Source: Symsagittifera roscoffensis
Lineage: Eukaryota; Xenacoelomorpha; Acoela; Convolutidae
Reading direction: 5' to 3'
Length of the DNA stretch: 64,000 nt
Assembly: GCF_963678635.1 (NCBI RefSeq)
Contig: NC_087062.1
Location: forward strand, 70,649,345 to 70,713,344
This document shows, in pieces, positions 50,249 through 61,290 of this stretch. How positions within the stretch are numbered: the stretch's first letter is position 1; each line of letters starts with the position of its first letter. The notes beneath the pieces were generated by a model. The model made no database searches, was not told the origin of the DNA, and saw nothing but the letters and a program-made list of their open reading frames with translations. A program made the position numbers and the translations under genes.

Positions 50249-51110
50249 ATTTTGTTTCATTTTAAAAAAATTTTGTTGGCTGACACATTAATTTTGTTAC
50301 TTACCGTGAGAGAACTTCGAAAAAGCTTTTTGTGTACATCTCATGAACTATTGTTTTGTTCTATATGAATTGTTCTGCGCTTCTTTCACATTTAAAAACA
50401 ATTTTAAAAACTTTAAATAGCATGTTGCTCCTGTTGCGTTTTCGAAGAAACAGTGAATGGTTACACTAAATAAGTGGAAGAACAATCTGTATCTGTAAAT
50501 TTTTTCTGCTGCTGTTTGGAACAAAGTTCCACAATATATCCAAATAGTGCACTCTAGAAGTTCTCTAGACCAATCTGAAAATCCAATAGAAGTTTAATTA
50601 TAGCTTATTCTTGCTTAGAAAGAGAATATGCATTCCCTGCGAGCTCTGAATTTGGTACTGTTTACATATATATTTTTTTCAATTTCGAAATTTGATCCTT
50701 GTTACGTTTCATTGAATTTCAGAAGAAATTATTTTCCTCTGCGAGTTTGGACTAGTTTACTCCTTTTGTTGCAGTTTGATTAGCATTCTTATTTTAGTTT
50801 GTAGCTTGTTTTCAAAACTTTATTTTGACTTTCTCGTATTACAGATGTTTTTTTTTCCGAAAAACTTTATATGCTTATGTGCACTATTTGTTTTTATTTA
50901 TGGTAAGTAAACTGTGAAGAACTGTGTACATCTCACGAACTATTAAACTAAGGTTTTGATTTTTTTTCGATTCAAAATTAGGACAAATATGTCTTCAATA
51001 CGCTACAACAGTGTTTAAGCTTCGTACAGACTGCTTGATGTAGTTCAAAATGGGAGAAAAACTATTCTACGCCATAAGGCATTACCGTCACTTGTTCTTT
51101 TTTCCAACTT
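50249..51110 (+). repeat. Host dispersed repeat, copy 1 (right part)
   Basis: It is closely similar to 56,556-57,412. Together with 7190-7325 it makes a ~1.0-kb repeat. A diverged third copy of its right part lies at about 55,420-55,930 (TATTACAGATGTTTTC..., GTCTTCGATACGATACAACAG). No coding capacity is seen. Confidence 0.85.
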
Positions 51111-51952
51111 CTAAGGCTGTACCTCAAGTCCAAAAACGTAAAATTGAAATCTAGTTGGTGGTGTTTTCATTCAATTTTAGTTAAACTCTCGTAGCAATTC
51201 TCAATTGATATGTTTTTGAATCGGAACTGATTACGAAGCTTAGACCAGAATAAGCGTTATTCATGACAATAAATTACTTAGCATTGGCATTTGTTAATAA
51301 TATCAGTCGGTTTTTGAAATGCATAAATTATAAACAAGAAAATCGACTTCAAACCGTGTTTTTTGAACTTTCGTACACATCATTTGGAGGCCTAAATTTT
51401 ATGAAAACGCCAATAACTACTGAAAAAAGATAATGTAATTGAGTAATTCTTCAAGAAAGTTTTCAAATGAATCATATTTTATGACCCGATGAGAACATTT
51501 TCGGCTTGAAGTCCCTAATTTTACTATTCGGCTCGAAGTCCCGTCGGCCTGATGTCCGGCACCCATATTTTTAAAAGTTAATGTGTAAAGCCTTTAGGTT
51601 TAATAATTTCGCGAACTCACTATTAGGATATAATGTTTTCACTTTCTCATGTTTTTTAATGACGTGATAACTTATTTTCATTCTCGTGTGAAAACTGACA
51701 ATTTTAGACCCCGTCTATACTGATACCTGCTTAAAACTTAATATTGGTACTTGCAAAGAGAGTAGCTTAGAGAATTTGCTGTTGATGAAAGTCATTTTTC
51801 ATTAAGTTCGAAGTAAATATTGTGCAAAAAGGTCTTTAATTTATGGCATGTTAGAGAGCTCAAGCAGCGAGTAAAAAGCCTATGCAATCAAAACTTATGT
51901 AAATAAATACAAATACAATTGTTTTCAGAAAAATGAGTTATATTTGCCATGC
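51111..51952 (+). other. 5' flank of SLC25A38-like gene
   Basis: AT-rich sequence without a supported ORF. A pyrimidine-rich acceptor GTTTTCAG at 51,921-51,928 lies 24 bases before the start codon. The 5' UTR may therefore be spliced, either from an upstream exon or by spliced-leader addition. Confidence 0.5.
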
Positions 51953-52151
51953 ATGAAGAAAGCTGACTTAGAATTATCTACAATAAGGCAGTCTAATCTG
52001 ACCAAAACTTTTTCATCTGGCCTCATCAGCGGTTGTTTGAGCACTCTTTTATTACAGCCACTCGAAGTTTCAAAAACGCAGCTCCAGGTTAACAAATCAT
52101 TGAAACTGTGGAATGTCAGTCAGCATATTGTATGCAAGTTTGGATTGCCAG
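51953..52151 (+). CDS. SLC25A38: SLC25A38-like mitochondrial glycine carrier, exon 1
   Basis: The start ATG 51,953 gives MKKADLELSTIRQSNLTK, then the first transmembrane helix SSGLISGCLSTLLLQPLEV with the carrier signature PLEVSKTQLQ (PxExxKxxxQ). The exon ends in phase 1 at 52,151, followed by GT (CCAG|GTATTG). Joining to 59,272 restores GLPGFWRGTTVSLYRN, the expected helix 1-2 linker. The 75-codon frame running into the intron is not the real end. The family imports glycine into mitochondria for the first step of heme synthesis. The three signature motifs occur once per repeat; this exon has the first. Confidence 0.86.
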
Positions 52152-52781
52152 GTATTGACTCTATATTTTGAAAGAGCATCCCTGAATTAATGGGTGCTAT
52201 GGGAAATTTTGGCAAAAGCAAAAATTTAATCTAAACATCACTTCATCTGCGGAACGATATGCAACCTGAAATTTTTTCAAATTGCCTTATATTTACTAAA
52301 ATTCCCGGAGCGCTTTTTCCCGGAATATTCGTTTATTTGAGTTAATTGTTCTTTTAGTTTCATACTTAAGTGTCTCTGATATTAATGATGTGTTATTGCT
52401 ATGTTTGCTTAATTTTGTTTTCGGCAGGAATATGTTGGTGTTCAGAATCTGAACTGATGACTCATCGATTCTACTTAACAATCCCCCTTCAAGAAATGGG
52501 AGGGGGATTTTTAAATGGTTATTGTGGATTTACTGATTTTGGTTCCGAACTTCCTATTGAATTGGAGAGATCGATTTTTTTTGAGAGATGGAGAAAAAGA
52601 GGAGTTAGGGATTTTAGTATTGGTAGTCTAGTATAATCTATCACTGCAGTTCCTTCAGGGTCTCTAGCGTCAAAACCGACGTAGAAGGGGAACCAACTTT
52701 TCCTGTGATGGCGTCTTTGTGCTGGTGTCGACGTCTCCTCTGTGTGAGACACTCAAGGGGGAGGTTTGGTTGTCGTTATTG

Positions 52782-52903
52782 ATGCCCGTTCTAGGGAGCA
52801 AGTTTTTCAACGTGCGGAGAACCGAGTGATAATCCTGGTTGTCTTAATGATGCCCGTTCTAGGGGGCAAGTTTTTCAACGTGCGGAGAACCGAGTGATAA
52901 TCC
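52782..52903. repeat. Tandem pair of ~67-bp repeats in the intron
   Basis: GATGCCCGTTCTAGGGRGCA followed by AGTTTTTCAACGTGCGGAGA occurs at 52,782 and 52,849. A shorter related end (GAGAACCGAG) recurs near 52,940. Confidence 0.85.
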
Positions 52904-53219
52904 ATGCCCGGTTCAAGCGGGCAGATTTTAGTGTGTGGGAGAGAACCGAGAAAAACTCCCGTTACGTGGGGTTATGTGATAAGCTGCAGATATTTTGCAG
53001 CTTCTTCGGAGTTCTCCCATTGGCTGTCGATGGTAAGTGCGGTCGGGTGTACCCGGCAATTAAACAGATGGCCAGTGGTGTGTAGTCCTATATATTTGGA
53101 TATGGAGATTTGATTTCTCATTAAGGAAACTTTGTAGTTCATTGGTATGGAGATTTTTGATCCCGCAAACATATTCCTCCAGCTTGAAGATACTCTCCTG
53201 GTTGTTCGTAACCCAGTGT

Positions 53220-55420
53220 TAGAGGGTGGAACTGATTTTCCGGTTGTACACTTTATAGTTTAGAGTATGGTGATCTGATGTGTGCTGTTGTTAACATCCA
53301 AGCAAAAACTGTTTAGAGAGCGTTTCTTTGTTTTCTGACGGAAAGTATTTTGTTTCATCGTGTAAATGCGTGATATCGCTCATTTTAACGCAGCCATGGT
53401 TTTTCTAAGTATATGGTTGCAGAAGTTCCAGTTAGTGTAGCTCAGTGTGGGGGTCAAAATGGGTGATGCACTGTTCAGTACACTTCTACCAGTTGCCTTG
53501 TAATTGATGCCTTGTAAGTGATCAATGGGTAATGCATTGTTCAGTACACTCCTCCCAGTTGCTTTGTAAGTAACAAGGAGTGTTTCTTTCGAGCAACCAC
53601 AAGAAGTGCCGGCAAGTTTTTTCAGAGGGTTATTTCTTTTTTGAATTTTCTCAGACTTTAGTACAGTGTTCTCTTATGTTAAATTGGTTGTCGAATGTAA
53701 CGCCTAGAAATTTTGAGTTTCCAAAGGATGTCGACCTTCATTTTTGTTTCTAGGTTGAACTCATTTGTCCAATGGAAAAGATAGATAATGTAGATTCATC
53801 TTTTGAGATTACTTTATAGTTTACAGTATGGTTATCTGTTCTGTGCTCTTGCTAAGATCCAAGCAAAATTGTTTGGAAAGCGTTTCATTATATTTTCTGA
53901 CGGGAAGTATTTTTGTTTCATCGTGTAAATGCGTGCTGTCGCTCATTTTAACGCAGCCATGGTTTTTTTTAGTATATTGTTGTGCTAAAGTTGCAGACAA
54001 ATCAGTTAGTGTAGCTCAGTGTGGGGGTTAAAATGGGTGATGCATTGTTCAGTACACTTCTACCAGTTGCCTTGTAAGTGATCAATGGGTGATGCATTGT
54101 TCAGTACACTCCTCCCAGTTGCTTTGTAAGTAATAAGGAGTGTTTCTTTCGAGCAACCACAAGTAGTGCCGGCAAGTTTTTTCAGAAGGTTATTTCTTTT
54201 TTGATTTTTTTCAGACTTTAGTACAGTTTTCGTTTGTTAAATTGGTTGTCGAGTGTAACGCCTAGAAATTTTGAGTTCCAAAGGCTGTCGACCTTCATTT
54301 TGTTTCTAGGTTGAACTCATTTGTCCAATGGAAAAGATAGATAATGTAGATTCATCTTTTGAGATTACTTTATAGTTACAGTATGGTTCTGTTCTGTGCT
54401 CTTGCTAACATCCAAGCAAAATTGTTTGGAAAGCGTTTCATTGTTTTTTGACGGGAAGTATTTTTGTTTCATCGTGTAAATGCGTGATGTCGCTCATTTT
54501 AACGCAGCCATGGTTTTTCTTAGTATATTGTTTGGGTTAAGTTGCAGACGTTCTAGTTAGTTTTGCTCAGTGTGGGGGGTCAAAATGGGTGATGCATTGT
54601 TCAGTCCTTGACTTTTGTTTCTAGGTTGAACTCATTTGTCCAATTGAAAAGATAGTTGTAGATTCATCTTTTGAGATTACTTTATAGTTTACGGTATGGT
54701 TATCTGTTCTGTGCTCTCACTAACATCCAAGCAGAATTGTTTGGAGAGCGTTTCATAATGTTTTCTGACTGGAAGTATTTTTCTTTCGTCGTGTAAATGC
54801 GTGATGTTGCTTATTTTTACGCAGCCAGTGATTATTCTTAGTATATTGTTTTGCTTAACTTAGACGTTCCCAGTTAGTGTAGCTCAGTGTGGGGTCCAAA
54901 TTGGTGTTGTTTTGTTCAGTACACTCCTCCCAATTGACTTGTAAGTAATATTGAGTGTTTCTTTGGAGCAACTCCAAGTAGTGCTGGTAAATTTTTTCAG
55001 AAGGTTTTTTTTGAAGTTTTTCAGACCTTATTACTGTTCGTTAAAGTTAAATTAGTTTGAGTTTCCAAAGGCCGTCGACCTTGACTCTTGTTTCTAGTTT
55101 GAACCCATCTGTCCAAGTTGAAAAGATAGATAATGTAGATTTATCTTTTGAGATAACTTTTTAGTTTACAGTATGGTGAGCTGATCTGTGCTCTTGTCAA
55201 CATCCAAGCAAAACTGTTTTTAGAGCATTTTTTTATGTTGTCTGACGGGAAGTGTTTTTGTTTGTCGTGTAAATGCGTGATTTCGCTCATTTTTACGCAG
55301 CCAGTGATTGTTCTTAGTGCCTCGTTTTGCTTAACTTGCAGACCTTCCCAGTTAGTGTAGCTCAGTGTGGGGGTCCAAATAGGTGATGCATTGTTCAGTA
55401 CAGCTTAGAGATTTGATAAA
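53220..55420. repeat. Degenerate macro-tandem repeat (~0.3-0.56 kb units, five copies)
   Basis: Anchors with AACATCCAAGCAAAA..TGTTT start near 53,266, 53,827, 54,381, 54,697 and 55,171. Each is followed by ATCGTGTAAATGCGTGAT-like and GTTAGTGTAGCTCAGTGTGG. Later copies have internal deletions. The TAGCTCAGTGTGG part resembles a tRNA A box, but no convincing B box is aligned with it. Non-coding. Confidence 0.82.
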
Positions 55421-55930
55421 CTTTCTGTTTTTGTTTTATAACATGTTTTAAACAAAAATTATTGACCATATGTTATTACAGATGTTTTCTTTCATTCTGG
55501 AAAACTGCATATGCTCAGGTGCATTAATTGTACTTATTTATAATAGAAAACTTCGAAAAAATTATGCGTGTACATCACAAGATTTCTTAAAGTTTTGGCC
55601 GACAAGAATTGTCATGAGCTTCGTTCTAATTGAAGTTAACGTAGAACTCTAAAGAAACAGGAATAGTTTTTAATGTGCAAATCGCACTGAGTGCCATAAT
55701 TGAAATAAATTAATATTTTCGTAAATTAGACAGTAGTTCTTTTTTCAGTCTACTTTCCGTGTAAAATAGTCTTAAGCAAAATGCTGTTGACTAATTTTTG
55801 CAACAGTGATTTTCAAATTCCTCTCGAAAATAGGACATAAATGTCTTCGATACGATACAACAGCGTGCAAACTCCGTACAGTTTCTTCTTGAATTTAAAA
55901 ATGGGCGAAAAACTATTCTACATCCAGTGG
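55420..55930 (+). repeat. Host dispersed repeat, copy 3 (diverged)
   Basis: It shows partial similarity to the right part of copies 1 and 2: TTATTACAGATGTTTTCTTT, then TGTCTTCGATACGATACAAC and GGGCGAAAAACTATTCTAC. Confidence 0.6.
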
Positions 55931-56424
55931 CGTGTGCAGAAATTTTTCTAGGGGACTGTTTTTGAAAAACTTTGAAAGGTGCGTCGACCTTGTTTTCGGT
56001 CGAACAATTTAATTTCAGAGCCTTCTGAAAATAATTTAAAAAACCTATTTGGTTGAAAAATTCTTTGAGGTTTTTGAGCACTGCTTGAAAAATTTGACCA
56101 AAAATTGCGTTTTATCAGCGAGCGTCAAAACTACTGTCTCAATTCGTTGGATTAGTTTTTGGATAGTTTGTTTTTTAAAATACAACGGTGTTTCCTTGAC
56201 CCTTTTGTTCAGTTACGTTTTCTTAAATTTTGCCGAACTATGGTAAAAAATTCCGGAAGATATTCGATGCGTGCAGTGTATAGAAATTTTCAAGCGCAAA
56301 ATATAGACCTTTTTTGTAAATAGCTTTAACCCTTAGTACTATTTGCAGCACTTTGTTTAAAAATGTAATTTTATTTTATTCTTAGAAAGCGTTTGCGCTT
56401 GACTTCTCCTTTGATTAGATTTTG

Positions 56425-57412
56425 ATAATTCTCAGTAGAAAAAGTTTTTTTTTTGAGTATAGATTTTTTACTCCTTCTGTTGCAAACTGATTAGCTTTCT
56501 GGTTTTGTTTTATAGCATAGTTTTTCAAAACAAAATTGATTTTTTCGTATTACAGATATTTTGTTTCATTTTAAAAAAGATTTTGTTGGCTGACACATTA
56601 ATTTTGTTACTTACCGTGAGAGAACTTTGAAAAAGCTTTTTGTGTACATCTCATGAACTATTGTTTTGTTCTATATGAATTGTTCTGCGCTTCTTTCACA
56701 TTTAAAAACAATTTTAAAAACTTTAAATAGCATGTTGCTCCTGTTGCGTTTTTCGAAGAAACAGTGAATGGCTACACTGAATAAGTGGAAGAACAATCTG
56801 TATCCGTAAATTTTTTCTGCTGCTGTTTGGAACAAAGTTCCACAATATATCCAAATAGTGCACTCTCTAGAAGTTCTCTAGACCAATCTGAAAATCCAAT
56901 AGAAGTTTAATTATAGCTTATTCTTGCTTAGAAAGAGAATATGCATTCCCTGCGAGCTCTGAATTTGGTACTGTTTACATATATATTTTTTTCAATTTCG
57001 AAATTTGATCCTTGTTACGTTTCATTGAATTTCAGAAGAAATTTTTTTTTCTCTGCGAGTTTGGACTAGTTTACTCGTTTTGTTGCAGTTTGATTAGCAT
57101 TCTAATTTTAGTTTGTAGCTTGCTTTCAAAACATTATTTTGACTTTCTCGTATTACAGATGTTTTTTTCCGAAAAACTTTATATGCTTATGTGCACTATT
57201 TGTTTTTATTTATGTTAAGTAAACTGTGAAGAACTGTGTACATCTCACGAACTATTAAACTAAGGTTTTGATTTTTTTTCGATTCAAAATTAGGACAAAT
57301 ATGTCTTCAATACGCTACAACAGTGTTTAAGCTTCGTACAGACTGCTTGATGTAGTTCAAAATGGGAGAAAAACTATTCTACGCCATAAAGCATTACCGT
57401 CACTTCATGGCA
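56425..57412 (+). repeat. Host dispersed repeat, copy 2 (uninterrupted)
   Basis: It contains, without interruption, the two halves that flank element B: CGTATTACAGATATTTTGTTTC spans the empty insertion site near 56,555. It shows the pre-insertion state. Confidence 0.9.
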
Positions 57413-58744
57413 TGCTTGGAACAGTCAATCACATTGAATAATTTGGTAACATTGTAGAGGTCGTTTTTAATTGAAACCTTGATTAGGTCAAATCTTCTGA
57501 TGTGAGAGATCTTTTCGCAATACTTAACCGATTTACCTTTAACATTTTCTTGCAAAATGAAAGCTTGCAGTCAGCAAATACACCAAATATTTCACTTTTT
57601 CTTAATTGTACACGAACACTGTTTTTGTTATTACCCTTGCGATAAGCAAGGGTATTGCAACTGGTTACATTTTTTTCATGAATATTTTGTTCATAGAATG
57701 TTCAAAATTAGAAATGGTAGGTAAATGGTAATTTTAAGTTCAGTCATAATGTTCATCTTCTTAGCGTTCTCGGCTCACTTAAACTGCAGGCAACGAATAC
57801 ACCTACGTTTGCAAAGGTCGTTTGCTGGATATATTCCGTTTTAAAAAAGTTTTTGCTGTTAATTTGTCTGCTTGTTTTATCGGCTTATTTGCCATAGCTC
57901 AAATTTTCTTGATGTTCACAATGAATGTTGTAGCTGCTTAATTTTCTGAGTTGTTTCTGCTCTTTTTAAATTTACTAGCCATGACTTCGTATATTCTATT
58001 TTTTGTTGTTGTTTTTTGCTTTAAACCTTTTTTCTGCCCTAAATGAGTTTGGCTCATGTTTATTCGGCTTAGTGACCTAGTTTTGAGTCATTTTAAGGGA
58101 AACATGGTTTTGTTGTCTACATCTGGATCGCACAAAGCGCTAATTTTTCAATAGAAACTATAGTTCAAGTTTGTCTTGCCAACAATTTTTTTCAGCTTTT
58201 TGTCCATTGTTTTGGCTTGATAGGGTTCGGCCTTAGTTTTATCAGCTTTATGTCGGAATGTGCGTGTCTGTGTTTTGAGGGCAAGGGGGACTTTTATAAG
58301 TCTAAAGTTTTATTGATTTGTTTTCGGCTTAAAGGATCTCTGCTGAGATATTTTCGGCTTTTTAACCGCTTGATAAGTATTATTTCAATACTAATTTCCC
58401 ATTCTATTGTCTGTGCATCTTTATATTTCAAAACTAGCCTTATTTGTTTTGATCGATCTAGTTATACTGATTTTTTCCGACTTTGCGGCTTTCTTGATGT
58501 GTATCGCAAGTGGTGCGAAGCTCAGCTTCCCCTGTGTTTAAATTTTTTTTTAATTTCCATTTAGCAGTTTTATCAGATTTTGGGGTTGCTACTTGCAATT
58601 TAAACAAGAGCGGATTCAGATTTTTCGAGGCGTTTTGTTTTAAAAAAGTCCAAAATTGTAGGCTTCCCATCAAAACTAGTGTTCATTGATACCTTCAGAA
58701 AAGTTTAAAGTTCGGTTGGACGAAAAGGTTTCAAATGGTAAAAT
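57413..58744. other. Intron sequence without gene
   Basis: AT-rich. It includes the palindromic motif at 57,633-57,660 and otherwise no supported feature. The frame at 58,217-58,564 is T-rich and not supported. Confidence 0.5.
57633..57660. repeat. Short palindromic repeat, copy 1
   Basis: CCCTTGCGATAAGCAAGGG followed by TATTGCAA. A near copy is at 61,263-61,290 in the next gene. Confidence 0.6.
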
Positions 58745-59182
58745 CAGGGGCGGATTTAGGGGGGGCGGGGGCAGACGTCCCCCCCCCCCCCCCTCAGGGA
58801 TTCGACTCCCTGCCGACCCAAAAGGTCCCCCTTTTGGTACTTCTTAAGAAATCCATTTTTGGCTGACCGGTCCTGAGTTTTTTTTCTAAAGGCGCCTTTG
58901 GCGCCAATATATACTAACTTTGAGGGGCAGAGCCCGCCCCCCAAAAAAAAAGTGTTTTTTTTTGTCAAAATTTTCCAGTGCCCAAGAACGGCTTTTTTGA
59001 CCTGTTTTTTCAAAACTTTACCTGAGGCGCAGAAATTTTGGTCAAAACAGCGTCGTTTTATTGCTCTAGGAGAGTTTGTAAAATCAATTTGTTCGACCTA
59101 AAAAAAAAGGTCGCCAAAATTTTCGACAATTTTTTGGAAATCCGCACCCTCCCCCCTTGAGAAAATCCTAGATCCGCCCCTG
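58745..59182. mobile_element. hAT-type MITE (438 bp)
   Basis: Terminal inverted repeats CAGGGGCGGATTTAGG and CCTAGATCCGCCCCTG (one mismatch) are flanked by a perfect 8-bp target duplication GGTAAAAT (58,737-58,744 and 59,183-59,190). The internal part has G- and C-runs and no transposase. An 8-bp duplication and CAGGGG ends indicate the hAT superfamily. It ends 90 bases before exon 2 of the carrier gene. Confidence 0.93.
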
Positions 59183-59271
59183 GGTAAAATAGTTACAAAT
59201 ATGGAATTATAGGGCGATAAAAGTGACAAATCTGCTTCCTGTTTTGAAAATTATAGTATAAATATTTTAAG

Positions 59272-59903
59272 GATTTTGGCGCGGAACCACAGTTTCACTC
59301 TACCGGAACATGGGAGGCATGTCCGTATTTTACCCTTCGCTTTACTTCATTCAGTCTTCCGTCTACGGAAACGACAAGCCATCGCCTCTGGGCTCTTTTC
59401 TCGTAGGTGGATTAGTCCGGTCAGTTAATTGTGTCATTTTTTGTCCACTCAACGTAGTAAAAACGAGAGTGGAAAGTGGCACTACAAATTTTGGAATTAT
59501 GCGGACCTTGATGGCAATTTATCATCAAGAAGGTGTTGTTAAGTTATTCAGTGGACTCTTGCCGACTATTGCGCGAGACCTGCCGCATGCTGGTCTGAAC
59601 ATTATGTTCTACTGGGAATTCAAATCAAGAATGCCAGGCGATAATGTTTTAGCTGACTCCTCAATCGCAGCTTTTGTGGCCTCGTTTCTCAGTTGCCTTG
59701 TCACTCATCCGTCTGATGTTGTGAAAACAAATATGCAGAATAAACCTGATAGGTATCCGAATATTAAAGCGACGTGCAGTAGTTTGTGGAGGAAAAGAAG
59801 ATTCTACGGGTTCTATCTGGGCTTTGTACCGAGAACGGGTAGAAAAGTGCTGCTCTCAATCATAAATTGGGTTGTGTTGGAATTTATAGTCACTGTTTTT
59901 TGA
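59272..59903 (+). CDS. SLC25A38: SLC25A38-like mitochondrial glycine carrier, exon 2
   Basis: It begins FWRGTTVSLYRNMGGMSVFYP after AG at 59,270-59,271. It contains the second and third carrier signatures (CPLNVVKTRVE and HPSDVVKTNMQ). Also present are LFSGLLPTIARDLPHAGLN, typical of this subfamily, and RTGRKVLLSIINWVVLEF near the C-terminus (stop 59,901-59,903). With exon 1 the protein is about 276 residues, slightly shorter than the 304 of the human protein. The second signature has Asn instead of an acidic residue. The shorter start at 59,310 (MGGMSV) is not the start. AATAAA occurs at 59,977-59,982 and 60,025-60,030. Confidence 0.9.
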
Positions 59904-59976
59904 TTATCTGTTAAAAGGATTGGGGTAATTAGAAGACTGAAATTGAAATCGGAAGTAGTTCGATGACATAATTGGA

Positions 59977-60030
59977 AATAAAAATGTTTTTGATTCCGAT
60001 AGTTACTAGAATTTTATGTATAAAAATAAA
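59977..60030 (+). terminator. Polyadenylation signals of the SLC25A38-like gene
   Basis: Two AATAAA hexamers, at 59,977 and 60,025, lie 75-125 bases after the stop codon. Confidence 0.55.
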
Positions 60031-60905
60031 GGTTTCTACCGCCGCTTTGTTGACCGGAGCAATAACTACTTGAGATTACTTACATGTTACCCTCGGGTCC
60101 TTATGTCCCTGTTTGTTTATTATAACTTCATTTTAACAAGAAATCGATATTAGAATCAGTCTTCTAATTGAACTATCTCGACCTGAGTTGAAATTGAAAT
60201 TGTTTTTATGAGCTATTTTGAACGTAGTTATAATTTCGTATACGAGTCTAATTTTAGCCTTGACTTTGATAATCAATTTTGTGTACCTTTGTTTCTTTTG
60301 ACCTCCGGGACAAGTTTACAAGTTGTGGTATGTTATCGAACCCAAGGCTTGTAGTCATCCGTGATCTATTTGGTCTTTATTTAAAAACATACGTCGAAAT
60401 TAGATTGGGCAATAATGACTGACGCCTTTGGCAATCAAAGTTTATGAAATGAAATTAATGAAAGGAAAAGGATACGAGCAATAATCGCCCCATGAGATCA
60501 CGTTGGCTTAGATCATCAATTGTATGGCACCATACATGTGCTTTTAGTTTCAGTGGAATATTCTGTGATTTTGATTTGACCGATGTGTTTAATTTCAGAT
60601 TTGCTTGTCCTTGTTTGCGTTTAACTGCTGGTCAGGGACGACGCATACTCGCTTGAATTGAATTGCATTCTGACCTGCTTGATTTTGAGTTGTATAATCA
60701 CAGAAACCCAATTCTGGTCTCATATCAATAGAGACAAACGCTAGTTGGCGCAAACTACTTAACGAATTTCATTTGCAATAGCGGTCTTGAATTTATTGTG
60801 TTTGAAGTGAGTCGACCTTGGGTGACCCTGAGCTAATCTTATCTCATCTGACTGTAAATCACATTAAACTGCCACCAAGGTTCACTTAAATGAAATAAGC
60901 GTGAA
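60031..60905 (+). other. Intergenic region before the ELOVL-like gene
   Basis: AT-rich, about 870 bases. It presumably holds the promoter and 5' UTR of the following gene. No clear TATA box or other element was recognised. Confidence 0.5.
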
Positions 60906-61236
60906 ATGAGTCCATCCAGCTCCAACGCTTCCGCAGTGGAGAAGACCTTCGGGTCGTTTCTCGAGTATGTCTCGTGGGAAAAGGAACTCTTCTACAGCAA
61001 CACTTTCCCTCTAAGTGAGAAGTACCCGATGATAGGGGTTGATTCAATCATAGCGGCTGAAGTGATCTATGCTATCTTGCTGTGGTGGGGATTGTCGAGG
61101 ATGAGGGCAGACAAGAAGCCCCTCATCACTGACGGAAGAATGGCTTTGAGAGTCTATAATGCAAGCCAAGTGGTCCTGTCATTCTACATCTCATACTTAG
61201 CTACTGGAACTTATTTCAAGAAACTTCTCAAATCTG
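60906..61236 (+). CDS. ELO-family (very-long-chain fatty acid elongase-like), first coding exon
   Basis: ATG 60,906 (MSPSSSNASAVEKTF). The sequence EKYPMIGVDSIIAAEVIYAI, GLSRMRADKKP and MALRVYNASQVVLSFYISY fits the N-terminal part of ELO elongases: lumenal segment, first membrane helix, the K-K-P turn, then the YN..QV..S.Y pattern of the second helix. The exon ends in phase 1 at 61,236 before GTAAGA. The catalytic HxxHH box would be in later exons outside the window. The enzymes condense malonyl-CoA with acyl-CoA in the ER. The subfamily cannot be decided. The frame to 61,382 is intron read-through. Confidence 0.75.
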
Positions 61237-61262
61237 GTAAGAAGGATGGTAGGACGTTATTA

Positions 61263-61290
61263 TCACCCGTGCGATTAGCAAGGGTATTGC
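61263..61290. repeat. Short palindromic repeat, copy 2
   Basis: It has GTGCGATTAGCAAGGG and TATTGCAA, matching 57,633-57,660 with a few changes. The first arm is degraded. Confidence 0.5.

Larger units (their letters stand above)
52152..59271 (+). other. Intron of the SLC25A38-like gene (7.1 kb)
   Basis: GT at 52,152 to AG at 59,270-59,271 (TATTTTAAG|GA), phase 1. It contains short and long tandem repeats, the second and third copies of the host repeat, and a hAT-type MITE. No other exon is needed, since the joined protein is complete. The frame at 52,370-52,636 lies in repeat-like sequence and is not called. Confidence 0.82.

Noticed and set aside
52370-52636. 88-codon frame in the carrier intron
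   Set aside because: No similarity to the carrier family, no splice sites needed, and the joined exons already give a complete protein.
53435-53460. tRNA genes at the repeated GTTAGTGTAGCTCAGTGTGG
   Set aside because: Only an A-box-like stretch is present; no T arm or acceptor pairing can be placed at the right distance.
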